A stretch of 19,114 bases of DNA from Gracilaria vermiculophylla (taxonomy: Eukaryota; Rhodophyta; Florideophyceae; Gracilariales; Gracilariaceae), in contig JAHNZQ020000308.1 of assembly GCA_019155205.2 (NCBI GenBank), positions 1,775,038-1,794,151 on the forward strand. Reading direction: 5' to 3'. Positions within the stretch are counted from its first letter, which is position 1, and each line of letters starts with the position of its first letter. The position numbers and the translations under genes were made by a program. Shown here one piece after another: positions 1 to 9,190 of this stretch. The notes under the pieces are model-generated. The model did no database searches. It had not been told where the DNA came from and saw only the letters and a list, made by a program, of their open reading frames with translations.

Positions 1-2160
1 TCTAGCCGGGAGCCCGCCTCGGCAGGTCGCACTACTGTGCTAATTACCTGCATAAAATATCTAAAATAAATAATAAATTCTACCGTACCTTAAGGATACT
101 GTAGCGCACGCGGACAATATTATGCACTACGTGGCCCATCTAATAAACTACGAACCCTTCTTAGGAATATTATGCCTTAAGGCCAAACCACCATATTTCC
201 GTAGGAGCCACTGTACTACAAGATTCAACACTCTAGGTAACCGCCTGAAGGGCTGCCGTCGATCTTACAAACCGGCTTCGCCGTGGCACGCCCAGAGTGG
301 CTCTGTTTGCTTTGCTACCCTAGAAGAGGATGATTACGAACGTCTCCGTGGTGTTCTCCCACCTCTGGCGTTGCACTACAGCTAGACGAGCATTATAAGC
401 CCCAATAATTTTGAGATGTTTCAAAATACTTTTGCATCTTAGGTTGTCTACGGCAGCAGTGCTGATTAATGTTTGTGCTTCTTCAACTGGTCTAGGTGCG
501 TGAAAATGATGAGGTTGAATTGTATCTTGTTGGCTGTGAGACGGTGTTTCTGCATGTGAATGTGGCGGTTCCGCTGCTTGTAATGCATTAAAACTCACGG
601 CATAGGCTACGGTATCTTACATTTTCTGCAGCAGGACGTTGATCGAAATGGTATTACTCACCTAGGAGTATGCTGATGAGATCGAATGCTGAAAACATGA
701 TGGCGTAAATCTCCTGGCTGCCGGCGGAAACCAAAAGCAGAAACCACAGTTTTCAACGTGTCAACTTCTTATTGATTACAGGTGGGTTTCCAGTTTCCTG
801 TTTCCGCGTAGAAATGTCATAGAACAGCACTAAAAGCATCTCCACCCATGCCAGCAATCAAAATATCATATTTGGTTATTTGATGCGCTTCATATATCTC
901 CACCGGTGCAGCAAACGAACAAACAAGAGTGCATCGAATCAAATAAAAGAATAAAACTCTGAATATTTGGACCTGAAATACAGAATCCCAGAACAAAGTG
1001 TCATCCACGTGGTGTGATACAATGGGGCTCCTAACAACACGGTTTTTGCAAAACTACCGTTACAGTAGTGAGTAGTTACAAATCCGCACAAACTATAGCC
1101 AAGACATATCCAAACGAGACAAACGAGAAAGTACAACAACAAAAAAGACATTGACCATCACAAATTACAATGAATAACATACGAAATTTATCCAACAGCA
1201 GTTAGCTACAAAACAGGAAAAGGACTACTAGAGACGCTAGCTTGACACCAGCTGAGGACAATGTTATTGTTGAAGGATTTGTTGTAGAGAGACTGAGCGT
1301 GACAGTTGAAGAGTGAAAAACGTCTATAAGTTAAGGAAAGAGGAACATTGTTTGGGATTGCTTGTTGAGCTGCATGCGGGTTTGAGAAGCAAAATTCTTG
1401 GTGCGCTGCAACTCTGCCGCCAGTTAGGGCAAGCTATAGAAAAAACATGTTGCAGCGGACGCTGGGAAGAATGGAGCAGCGGTGTTATTCAGCCACTCGG
1501 GAGCAGGCGAAGAAGAAGTGCGCCACAGCATTCAAGAATCCTTGTGCGAGGACGTTGAAAAGCAAAGGAACTCTCCAGACCGATAGATTTCCGACGATCT
1601 CGATCAAATGAACAAAAAATCATTTTTGAAGCCACCAATGACAACTTTACATTTGTAGAGTTGGTTGTGTGTTTGCTCCGAAATTAGAGGTGCCGGTGGA
1701 GATGCTCTTAGGAGTAATTTGTTTTTGAAACGCACTGTATGATTTTGGAACGCACTGTATTTAATGTTGTTTCGCAGACTGTACCTCGTAAAGTAGCCAA
1801 TGGCGATCACTCAAGATAACCGTTTCTGCACTTCTTATTGGCTCAGGGGAAAGGTTACTATATTTGCTCGCGGTAATCAAGACGTGCAACCGAAATTGTC
1901 AACTGCTCTCTGTTTGTCAATAATCTCCTCCGCGCCCCTGAAAAGTGATGGTAAGCGGATCGTTCTTCAACGTAGTGCAAATACATTCATAGCTGATGCC
2001 GCATGCGTGAGGAAATCGGTTTGATTTCACGGCAGAGCTAATGCATAGTTTAGACCCTGAAGCATACACACCAACAAGTTCTTTCGAGAGGAACCTTTAT
2101 CCCGGGAAAGGCTGAACTTTCATAATCGTTTGGATCATCATTAATTCCTTAGGGCTTGTC
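1..2160. other. Gene-poor leading region
   Basis: No gene is supported here. All open frames are under 100 codons and none resembles a family I recognise. Several of the longest start only at GTG or TTG, for example the minus-strand frame at 320-598, which has no ATG before an upstream stop. The stretch around 1190-1620 contains several short open frames in different phases, which could be a decayed coding relic, but I cannot assign it. The one recognisable element is the pair of transposon-like ends at 1722-1759. Confidence 0.5.
1722..1759 (-). repeat. Two stacked Tc1/mariner-type terminal repeats
   Basis: Two right-hand ends of one family lie head-to-tail. Both end in GAACGCACTGTA or GAAACGCACTGTA, at 1739 and 1759. 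Read on the minus strand, each begins TACAGTGCGTT followed by YCAAAA. The same motif begins the transposase-bearing element at 16724 and recurs at 16312. Each copy ends in TA, the dinucleotide duplicated by Tc1/mariner insertion. The second copy has an internal TA 20 bp from its end, exactly where the first copy stops. The simplest reading is that one element inserted into the terminal repeat of another. No transposase is visible next to these ends, so they are probably MITEs or remnants. Confidence 0.6.
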
Positions 2161-2167
2161 TATATAA
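2161..2167 (+). promoter_or_regulatory. TATA-like box of the VPS13-type gene
   Basis: TATATAA lies 122 bp upstream of the ATG at 2289. A start site about 30 bp downstream would give a leader near 100 nt. The leader may contain upstream ATGs at 2180 (11-codon uORF ending at 2215) and 2205 (18-codon uORF ending at 2261). Whether the first is transcribed depends on the exact start site. This is a motif match only. Confidence 0.4.
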
Positions 2168-2288
2168 CTCATTCCTCCGATGTCGCGGCTGTGGAGATTT
2201 GCAAATGGCGTGTAGTATCCCAGATCATAACTTTCTGGAACCATTTTTCACTAGCTTGTGAAAGCGTTGCAACTGAAGCAGTATCAAC

Positions 2289-5200
2289 ATGGGTATTTTT
2301 CAGAACTTGGTTGTGGATGCTCTGGCTCGTCATTTCCCACGTCTCAGAGAATCCTTGCGCGTTAATCTGTTGCGAGGAAAACTAAATCTTGAAAACATTG
2401 AAATCGCACCTTCTATTCTAATCCTAAACAATTTGCCACTCCAAATCAATGATGGTAAGATAGGAAGTCTTTCGGTGCATGTACCGTGGACGAAATTGTA
2501 TTCATCTGTGATTCGCGCCCTAGCAGATGAGGTTTTTTTGTCACTTTCTGAGATTCGGTTTCCATTACTTCAGCAGGCCGTCTTTGATGCTTTCGCATCC
2601 GATTCTGACAACGAGAAGAAAGGACAGCTTGCAGGGGGTGAAAGAGGGAAGAGTCCTCTTTCTCGCATACTTGCGCGAATTCTTCCTATGCTTCTGGATC
2701 GTTTTGAGCTAGATATAAAGAATGTAACGATTGAGCTCAAATTTGCCTCAGGTCAGATTGGTATATTTCGTCTGAAGTCGTTGTCTACGAAACCCACTTC
2801 TCAAGTTGTGAACAGGGGCGATCTTGAAAAGCTTATAATTGCCTCCGGCGTTTCATTTACCATCTCTCGGGAAGTAGGGCGCCCATTTCTATCCCTCTCG
2901 GAGACTTGTATATTTTTCACTGCTACATTCAGAGGAGGCGCCTGGGAAATAGATATCAAAGTTCCGAATTTCGACTTGGAAGTTGATAACACTTTGCCGT
3001 GCTTCCTGAAATCTGTTTCCACAAGATCAACACACTGGAATGCTGCCTATTGGAATAAGCGTCCAAATGAAGCGGTTGCTGAGAATCCACGAATTTGGTT
3101 TCAATATCTTGTACGTCTTGTTATTGCATGCTTTTGCAAACGTAGAATCTACTTTTCAGAAGGCGAAGCTCGTCGTACAGCAAAACTTTTTGTTGAATAC
3201 AAGGAGCTTCATGTGCGGCGTCTGCGGAGGATCATAAGTGCGCCACAATCGATTCGCCTTCTTGAAATCGAGCATTTTCTGAATGCAGATGCTATCATTG
3301 TCCTTCGCGATCAGGCAAGGAGGCATGCCCTTGCTGATGAGGTTTCTTCGTTTGCTACTCGTGATTGGCTTGGCTGGGCGTTATTTGGAACTGAAGTTTC
3401 ACAAGAACAAGAACAAATTGCCGAAGAACTCAAACATTCGCTCACAGTCGCGAAACATGGTCAGGCAAACTCCTCTCAAATAGTACTGGAAAGTCCCACG
3501 TCATGGTCAAAGATAAGATTTGGAATCTGTATTTCCGTTTTTCGCGGAGCGGTTGTGGACGAAACCAGTGCGTTCAGTTTCAATATTAAGACTCTCGCTT
3601 TGCAAGCAGAGTTAGATTCATCCCTAAAAGCATACAGCTGCTCGTTATACCTTGGTAGTGCGAGTATAGCGGACGGAGATGAACTTATATGGATTGGAAA
3701 TTTCATCACCGAAGGAAGTGGAAACTCTGAGGAAGAGGAGCAAGACCTTCGATTCCTATCTTTCAAGCTGCACAAGCTTGGATACGAAAGAGAAGTAACG
3801 AGTTCAGTAACAGTTCACTCATCCAGAGCTGATCTTGGTTTTATTACAAGCGACAGTTATGAGCGCATGAGACGGATTGCTGCGTTTGCTAGAAATATAC
3901 AACTGATTTTAAGCACGAGTTTTGACAGAAGGAACCATTTCACAACGCAGCGGTACTCGAAGACTATGGAAATCCGTAATATCCCAATCAAAATGTCTAT
4001 TAATATAGTTAGATTCATTTTCTTTGTGGGAGTGGGAACGCCGAAGCTTAATAATTCCTTTAAACTTTGCTGCAGTCTTTCAGATACTTTCCTCCGAATA
4101 GAAAGGAAACAGAACATAAAAATTGTACAAAGAGGAACACTGGAAATAACTGGGTATCAGCCTTCTTCTTCAACGGGATTTCGTAAAGGAACGGTTATCA
4201 TACCGAACTCAGATTGGAAGGAGAAAGCTATTTTTCTTCAATTTACCGCCACGTTAAGCGTTTATGCAGCAGAGAATCATTTAAAAGTGGATCTCAAAGA
4301 CAGTGCAGGATTTTTTACATTGTTCATGGCACCGTCATTCATAAACTCTATTCGTAACGCTCGAAAAGTTTTCACTGAAGTAACTCCCCAGTTCAATAAT
4401 GGTGTGAAACGCAAGGCTGAGTCTGAGGAAGCCACACTTGGCAGCCAATTTGTTGTTTGTATCTTGAGAATTCCTTCCATGGATTTCAGCTTTCGGGAGT
4501 GTGATGAAGAAAATAGCACAACTGAGGTGGCGAGACTGAGAATCGAAAATTTCAGTTATGAAACAAGAGAAAGGGGACACCAAGTGATCCGGATTCGATT
4601 TTTGAAGATATATGAACTGTTGCAACATGGCTCGATTGCCCTTACGAAACCTGAAATTGCACTCACTCTGGACGAAAGCGATGCTTTCGGGTCAGTGCTT
4701 CAGCGAATAGAGGCAGAAGTCGAAGAGTTGAATGTATCGTTATCTGGGCAAGGCCTTTCGCGGATTTTTTTAGTCGTTGATCGCGCCTTTGAAGGTACTA
4801 CGAAACTTTTGTGCTGCCAAACTTCTGATCGAACTGAACAAGACTTTAGTCAAAGATCGCATGAAACTGACGGACCTGCTGTGACTGTTTCATTTTCTGT
4901 TCGGCTTCAGATGACGGTATTCAAATATGCAACACGCGCCGTTCGAATCCAAACGTCACTGGAAAATCTACTGCTGGTTCGTCAAGATTCCGTATTGAGC
5001 GGGTTTTTAGATAATCTGGAAGTGAAGGATACTACTGATCTCTCTTCTCGCTACAAAACACTGCTTAGGTGTACGGCGTCTGGTACTGATTATTCTTCAC
5101 GGCGAAGAGCTCTTTCATTCGTTACATCGAGTGGGACAACAAACATCCAAGTCTCGGCCCTTCAGGTCGTATGGCTGAAGTCTGTTAACTCCGAGATATG

Positions 5201-8200
5201 GCAAATGATCCATTTGTTTGAGAGCATTATAGACAATTTACTTTTAAAGATCAGGACCACTATGCTGGACTATGGGTCCATGGCAAAAGCACAAGAGCGG
5301 CATCAGATTCAAGAAATTCGACCGTTAACTGTACAAGGATGGGATCTAGCAGTGATCTTTCCTTTTGTCTGTACACACTCTGAAGCTGTTTGCATTAGCT
5401 CATCTCATGTGACTGCTACATTATCATCGAAGGGCCAAGTGATGTCGATGAGAGGAGGACAAATCCTTACAAGAATAGATTCGTCGCAAGAACAAAGCTT
5501 GTCAAGTGAGCATCATGAATCTATAGAGAACCAATGGGTTGTGCTAGTGCGTGAGATTGACATGGATTTGAGCCATCATAATGACTTACAAACAAGTCCA
5601 TCTTATCGAGAACAAGCAATTCAGGATAAATGGTCTATTGATATTCTACGAAAGGTTTCTTTTTTTGTTGCACCGAGTCAGATTCAAGCACTTCGACGAT
5701 TTATATCAAATGTCTTCGATGTTGGGAATAATTCCCGTCCAAGTCGAGTAGTCTCCGAGAATGCAAGAGAGGCAGAACACAACAATCCTTCCCGAGTAGA
5801 AAGACACCTCAAGGACGCTGTTGTTGTAGAAGAAATTACATTACAATGCCAAACTCAGCATATTTCTGCAGAGCTTCTTGGAGAAACACTTACCGGTACC
5901 ATAGCACCCATATCCATTGCTAATCTAAACTTGGATCCAACCCGACTGTCATGGAAACGATCAAGCAAATACAACGGGGCCGTGTGTGCGGTGGATGTCA
6001 TTTCATGGCGTCTGACCAGTGCTGCCGTTAGCTTGGAGGACCGAACCAACCGAAACCCGGGCACGCGGAGGATGATCTTGCACACCAGACACGATATCGA
6101 TAGGTTTCGTTCCTTTCATGACCTTCCCACCCGAGTCCAGGTTCCAAAAACAACTGTTTGCATAGAAGCAATAGAACGAACAGATATGGAAACTAAGGCT
6201 ACGAGCTCTTTTAGTGTATCCCTCAGTAGGGTGGAAATCTTAGCGTGTCCAACAATCTTTCAAGTTCTTAAGCAATTCTGGGACCAGTGTGTTGAGAGAA
6301 GCTCTGAGATAACTCTCGGAGGCAGGGAAGAATATGGCGTCCATGAGCGAGAAATTCATGCAGACTTTGATTCAGCTGGAGGAAAAGAATCAGTTTCAGA
6401 CGTGGTCGGAAAATATTCCGCTATCCGAGAAGCGAAACCCCGTTTTCTCAAAGTTCCAATATCGAAAGTAAGTTTGTCATTGCATGACACTAACTTTTTG
6501 CTATTCAGCGGTATCGAAGGTGGGAGAAATCCGTTCTTGAACGTTGCAATGGAATCTGCGAAAGTGATTCTTCTAAACAATTATGATGGTTCATTATTAG
6601 AAGGTTGTCAAATGAAAGTCAAGAATGTCAGCGTAACATTGCTACGATACAGCAATGGACCTCGAGCTTTCTTCTCACGACGAGGGAATTTCTTCGGAAG
6701 GGATTCGTCGGAAGGTTCCTCCTCTGGCCTGAACTACCATGACCTTGGTTCATTGACGGGAGAAAGTTCCTCTTTTTCCGATGCAGATCAAGCATCGAAA
6801 AGAAAATTTTCGGTGAGATTGGAATCTGATGAAGGGCCGGTCAGAAGTGGTAGTGAATCCCTAGAGTCAACTGAAACCTTATTTCATCTTGAAGTTGTCA
6901 ATATTAGACTCCCATCTATTGAACAAAATCAAGTCGTGTTTGCCATACCTGACATTAGTATTGAATGCCCTTTTGAGTCGTTTCTACACTTTGTATTACA
7001 GTTTTCAGATTTCAAACTGGCTCCGAAGAGTAATCATATAGCAGATGCTGGAAATGACGATGAGGTGCTCATATGGCCGGATATGAAGTTGGCCCTTGGC
7101 AGTGTGTCGCTCAGAACAAGAATAGAGACGACTGCTGCACTTTTAACTCAATGCGATTCTGTACGAAATCATGCATCAATTAGACTCACTAGTCATTGGG
7201 ATTTACTCATCACTGAAAATCTCAGCAGGTGGATTGTCAACGTTAAGGCAGCTGGGGACGTCGTGGATGAGGAAAAAGGAATTTGTGACCCAATTTTGTC
7301 TCCGAGTTCTCTTTCTATAGAAGCTCGTAACTTAGGGGGCAAGTTCATAAAGATTTGGACTAAACACTTGCTAAGGGTTGCTCTTAGCCCATTAACAGTA
7401 AGAGCAGTTGCCGGTATGGGCTTCACAGGTTCACAAGTACTGGAGAATCACAGAAAGTGGATCGTTGAAAACCGGAGTTCTGGTGGTGAGAAGAAGGGAT
7501 TATTGAATGGTATGGAAGTGCAGTTTTCCGTTCCAGGTATTGTGATCCGCTGTTTCGCAGAGCAACCACGGGCACAGCTACTACGCCTTGTGCTTCGAGA
7601 CGTAAAATACTTCATGAGCTTTCCTACCACCATCAATGAAGAAGGTAAAGCTGAATTATCAATACGTGACGTCATATTGGAAGACACAATATCATCCTAT
7701 CTCCCAGATCATGGAACACGAGAATCTCATTCAAAACCGTGCTACGCTATGGTCATCAGCGCTCAGGAGGATGTTCGTGTTCAGCTTCCGCGATTTGCTT
7801 CGGCAACAGATGTGGCTTTCCGGCCACGGTATGAGAATCTCACGGGCGAAGAATCAATGAATTGGGAGTCGACCCCAGTGGTTTTTTGCATCATGTCATG
7901 GTATCCACCGTTTGAACAGGTTACAGCTCAGATCGGTGGAACGGGGTTGGATATTCAACTTAAATTGGGATCAACTCCGACCTTTGCCGAATGGTTTGAA
8001 ACTCTTCTGAATGAATTCGCAGCTGTGCAAAGAGCCCAGCACCGTCAATGTCAGCAAGTAACTGAACCACAGAGGACAGCGACAACGAGTAGTTTTCCTT
8101 TGGGAATTGACCATATAGTCGTTGAGCCATTACGGTTTAAAATCGGCGTAAGCGCCCCGGCAAGAGATTTACAACTCTCATGGGTACGAAGGGCGTTATC

Positions 8201-9134
8201 ATGGATGGTTTCCGCAGAGAGCACGGATGGAATGGTAATCCGGACTCCAAAAGTTGTATTCAGTGGTGACTTCAGTAGCACAGAACAATTCTTGCATACT
8301 TTCAGGTCAAGTTATATGAGAGCGCTTTTATCTCGTCGTATTCTTAAGCAGATAATACTGCAAACCCCCCAAGTAACTCGCTTGTGGCGAGTTATAGTGA
8401 CATCATGGGCACGACGCCGCTCACATTTGGCTCTAATAAGTGGACACGAGAGATATGCGGAAAGAAAGGGCTCAGCTCCAAATCTCATTCGCGGGATAGG
8501 TCTGGTTGGAGCCTTGTCAAAGGTCCAATTTGCACTTGCTACTCACATCCGTGAGGTACATGACGTCGAGCGCATTGAAGAGGAACGATCACCAGTTCCT
8601 CCTTCATCGAAATCCGCAGTTGATGATCGAGCTATTCAGACAATCGATATTACAGAAAGAAGACTCCCATCTCACAATGAAGACGCAAGCCAGAGTGGGA
8701 AATCGTTATTCCTATGGCTCCGAGCTCACGACAATCGAATCCCTCGAAATGAGCGCTTTGAAAACATGTTTTCTTTCAGTCCGACCGTGTCTATGCTTAT
8801 TACGAGCAGATATGTTCTATTTGTGAATCGATCTACCAGATCACTTCAGGAACCCATTATCACTCGCGCAAACATCGCTGAATACCACAAAACAGGACCT
8901 CGGATCACGATTGTGACAGTATCTTCAGATATTACTTCAGTGGCACGATTTGCCGCTCTTCAGTGTGAAAGGGACTCTCATTCATTAGCTAGATATCTCA
9001 GAGCATCACCGCGAATCTCACAGATTCACATGCATGAAATAGAATGCACCTCAGCACAGTACGCTTCATGGCTGCTACAACAATTTCCTCAACAAAATGA
9101 AATTCTACGATCTCGTCTTTATCAGTCAAGATGA
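2289..9134 (+). CDS. VPS13: VPS13-family (chorein domain) bridge-like lipid transfer protein
   Basis: Single uninterrupted frame of 2281 codons. Residues 1 to about 100 match the VPS13-type chorein N-terminus: an opening MGIFQNLVVDALAR, then GKLNLENIEIAP, then NLPLQINDGKIGSLSVHVPW. In known members this end docks on the ER and feeds a long hydrophobic groove that moves glycerophospholipids between membranes. The rest is mostly alternating beta-rich sequence with charged linkers, for example acidic/serine-rich around residues 1480-1540, as expected for repeated groove units. The last 140 residues (from about 2140) contain a segment SMLITSRYVLFV followed by a short strand pattern, compatible with the C-terminal PH-like domain of VPS13. 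I see no clear VAB (SHR-BD) module, and the protein is shorter than typical VPS13 (about 3000 or more residues). It could be a divergent or reduced paralogue. ATG2 is less likely from the N-terminus. The ATG has A at -3 and G at +4. No intron is needed. The gene converges on the ABC transporter with 56 bp between stop codons. Confidence 0.85.
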   Translation: MGIFQNLVVDALARHFPRLRESLRVNLLRGKLNLENIEIAPSILILNNLPLQINDGKIGSLSVHVPWTKLYSSVIRALADEVFLSLSEIRFPLLQQAVFDAFASDSDNEKKGQLAGGERGKSPLSRILARILPMLLDRFELDIKNVTIELKFASGQIGIFRLKSLSTKPTSQVVNRGDLEKLIIASGVSFTISREVGRPFLSLSETCIFFTATFRGGAWEIDIKVPNFDLEVDNTLPCFLKSVSTRSTHWNAAYWNKRPNEAVAENPRIWFQYLVRLVIACFCKRRIYFSEGEARRTAKLFVEYKELHVRRLRRIISAPQSIRLLEIEHFLNADAIIVLRDQARRHALADEVSSFATRDWLGWALFGTEVSQEQEQIAEELKHSLTVAKHGQANSSQIVLESPTSWSKIRFGICISVFRGAVVDETSAFSFNIKTLALQAELDSSLKAYSCSLYLGSASIADGDELIWIGNFITEGSGNSEEEEQDLRFLSFKLHKLGYEREVTSSVTVHSSRADLGFITSDSYERMRRIAAFARNIQLILSTSFDRRNHFTTQRYSKTMEIRNIPIKMSINIVRFIFFVGVGTPKLNNSFKLCCSLSDTFLRIERKQNIKIVQRGTLEITGYQPSSSTGFRKGTVIIPNSDWKEKAIFLQFTATLSVYAAENHLKVDLKDSAGFFTLFMAPSFINSIRNARKVFTEVTPQFNNGVKRKAESEEATLGSQFVVCILRIPSMDFSFRECDEENSTTEVARLRIENFSYETRERGHQVIRIRFLKIYELLQHGSIALTKPEIALTLDESDAFGSVLQRIEAEVEELNVSLSGQGLSRIFLVVDRAFEGTTKLLCCQTSDRTEQDFSQRSHETDGPAVTVSFSVRLQMTVFKYATRAVRIQTSLENLLLVRQDSVLSGFLDNLEVKDTTDLSSRYKTLLRCTASGTDYSSRRRALSFVTSSGTTNIQVSALQVVWLKSVNSEIWQMIHLFESIIDNLLLKIRTTMLDYGSMAKAQERHQIQEIRPLTVQGWDLAVIFPFVCTHSEAVCISSSHVTATLSSKGQVMSMRGGQILTRIDSSQEQSLSSEHHESIENQWVVLVREIDMDLSHHNDLQTSPSYREQAIQDKWSIDILRKVSFFVAPSQIQALRRFISNVFDVGNNSRPSRVVSENAREAEHNNPSRVERHLKDAVVVEEITLQCQTQHISAELLGETLTGTIAPISIANLNLDPTRLSWKRSSKYNGAVCAVDVISWRLTSAAVSLEDRTNRNPGTRRMILHTRHDIDRFRSFHDLPTRVQVPKTTVCIEAIERTDMETKATSSFSVSLSRVEILACPTIFQVLKQFWDQCVERSSEITLGGREEYGVHEREIHADFDSAGGKESVSDVVGKYSAIREAKPRFLKVPISKVSLSLHDTNFLLFSGIEGGRNPFLNVAMESAKVILLNNYDGSLLEGCQMKVKNVSVTLLRYSNGPRAFFSRRGNFFGRDSSEGSSSGLNYHDLGSLTGESSSFSDADQASKRKFSVRLESDEGPVRSGSESLESTETLFHLEVVNIRLPSIEQNQVVFAIPDISIECPFESFLHFVLQFSDFKLAPKSNHIADAGNDDEVLIWPDMKLALGSVSLRTRIETTAALLTQCDSVRNHASIRLTSHWDLLITENLSRWIVNVKAAGDVVDEEKGICDPILSPSSLSIEARNLGGKFIKIWTKHLLRVALSPLTVRAVAGMGFTGSQVLENHRKWIVENRSSGGEKKGLLNGMEVQFSVPGIVIRCFAEQPRAQLLRLVLRDVKYFMSFPTTINEEGKAELSIRDVILEDTISSYLPDHGTRESHSKPCYAMVISAQEDVRVQLPRFASATDVAFRPRYENLTGEESMNWESTPVVFCIMSWYPPFEQVTAQIGGTGLDIQLKLGSTPTFAEWFETLLNEFAAVQRAQHRQCQQVTEPQRTATTSSFPLGIDHIVVEPLRFKIGVSAPARDLQLSWVRRALSWMVSAESTDGMVIRTPKVVFSGDFSSTEQFLHTFRSSYMRALLSRRILKQIILQTPQVTRLWRVIVTSWARRRSHLALISGHERYAERKGSAPNLIRGIGLVGALSKVQFALATHIREVHDVERIEEERSPVPPSSKSAVDDRAIQTIDITERRLPSHNEDASQSGKSLFLWLRAHDNRIPRNERFENMFSFSPTVSMLITSRYVLFVNRSTRSLQEPIITRANIAEYHKTGPRITIVTVSSDITSVARFAALQCERDSHSLARYLRASPRISQIHMHEIECTSAQYASWLLQQFPQQNEILRSRLYQSR

Positions 9135-9190
9135 TACGGGCGAAAAGACTTGATGACCCTCTCAGTTTGCGTTTCGCGTTAACTGCAAGC

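Noticed and set aside
122..385. 87-codon plus-strand frame with an ATG
   Set aside because: No recognisable motif, and too short to support as a gene without homology.
320..598. 92-codon minus-strand frame rich in His, Gln and Pro
   Set aside because: It starts only with GTG, has no ATG between it and an upstream stop, and shows no domain.
671..696. Hammerhead-ribozyme-like CTGATGAG ... CTGAAAAC
   Set aside because: The bases between the two boxes do not form a convincing stem II, and no flanking stems I and III are visible.
1063..1085. TACAGTAGTGAGTAG, possible additional terminal repeat
   Set aside because: Only the first six bases agree with the family repeat.
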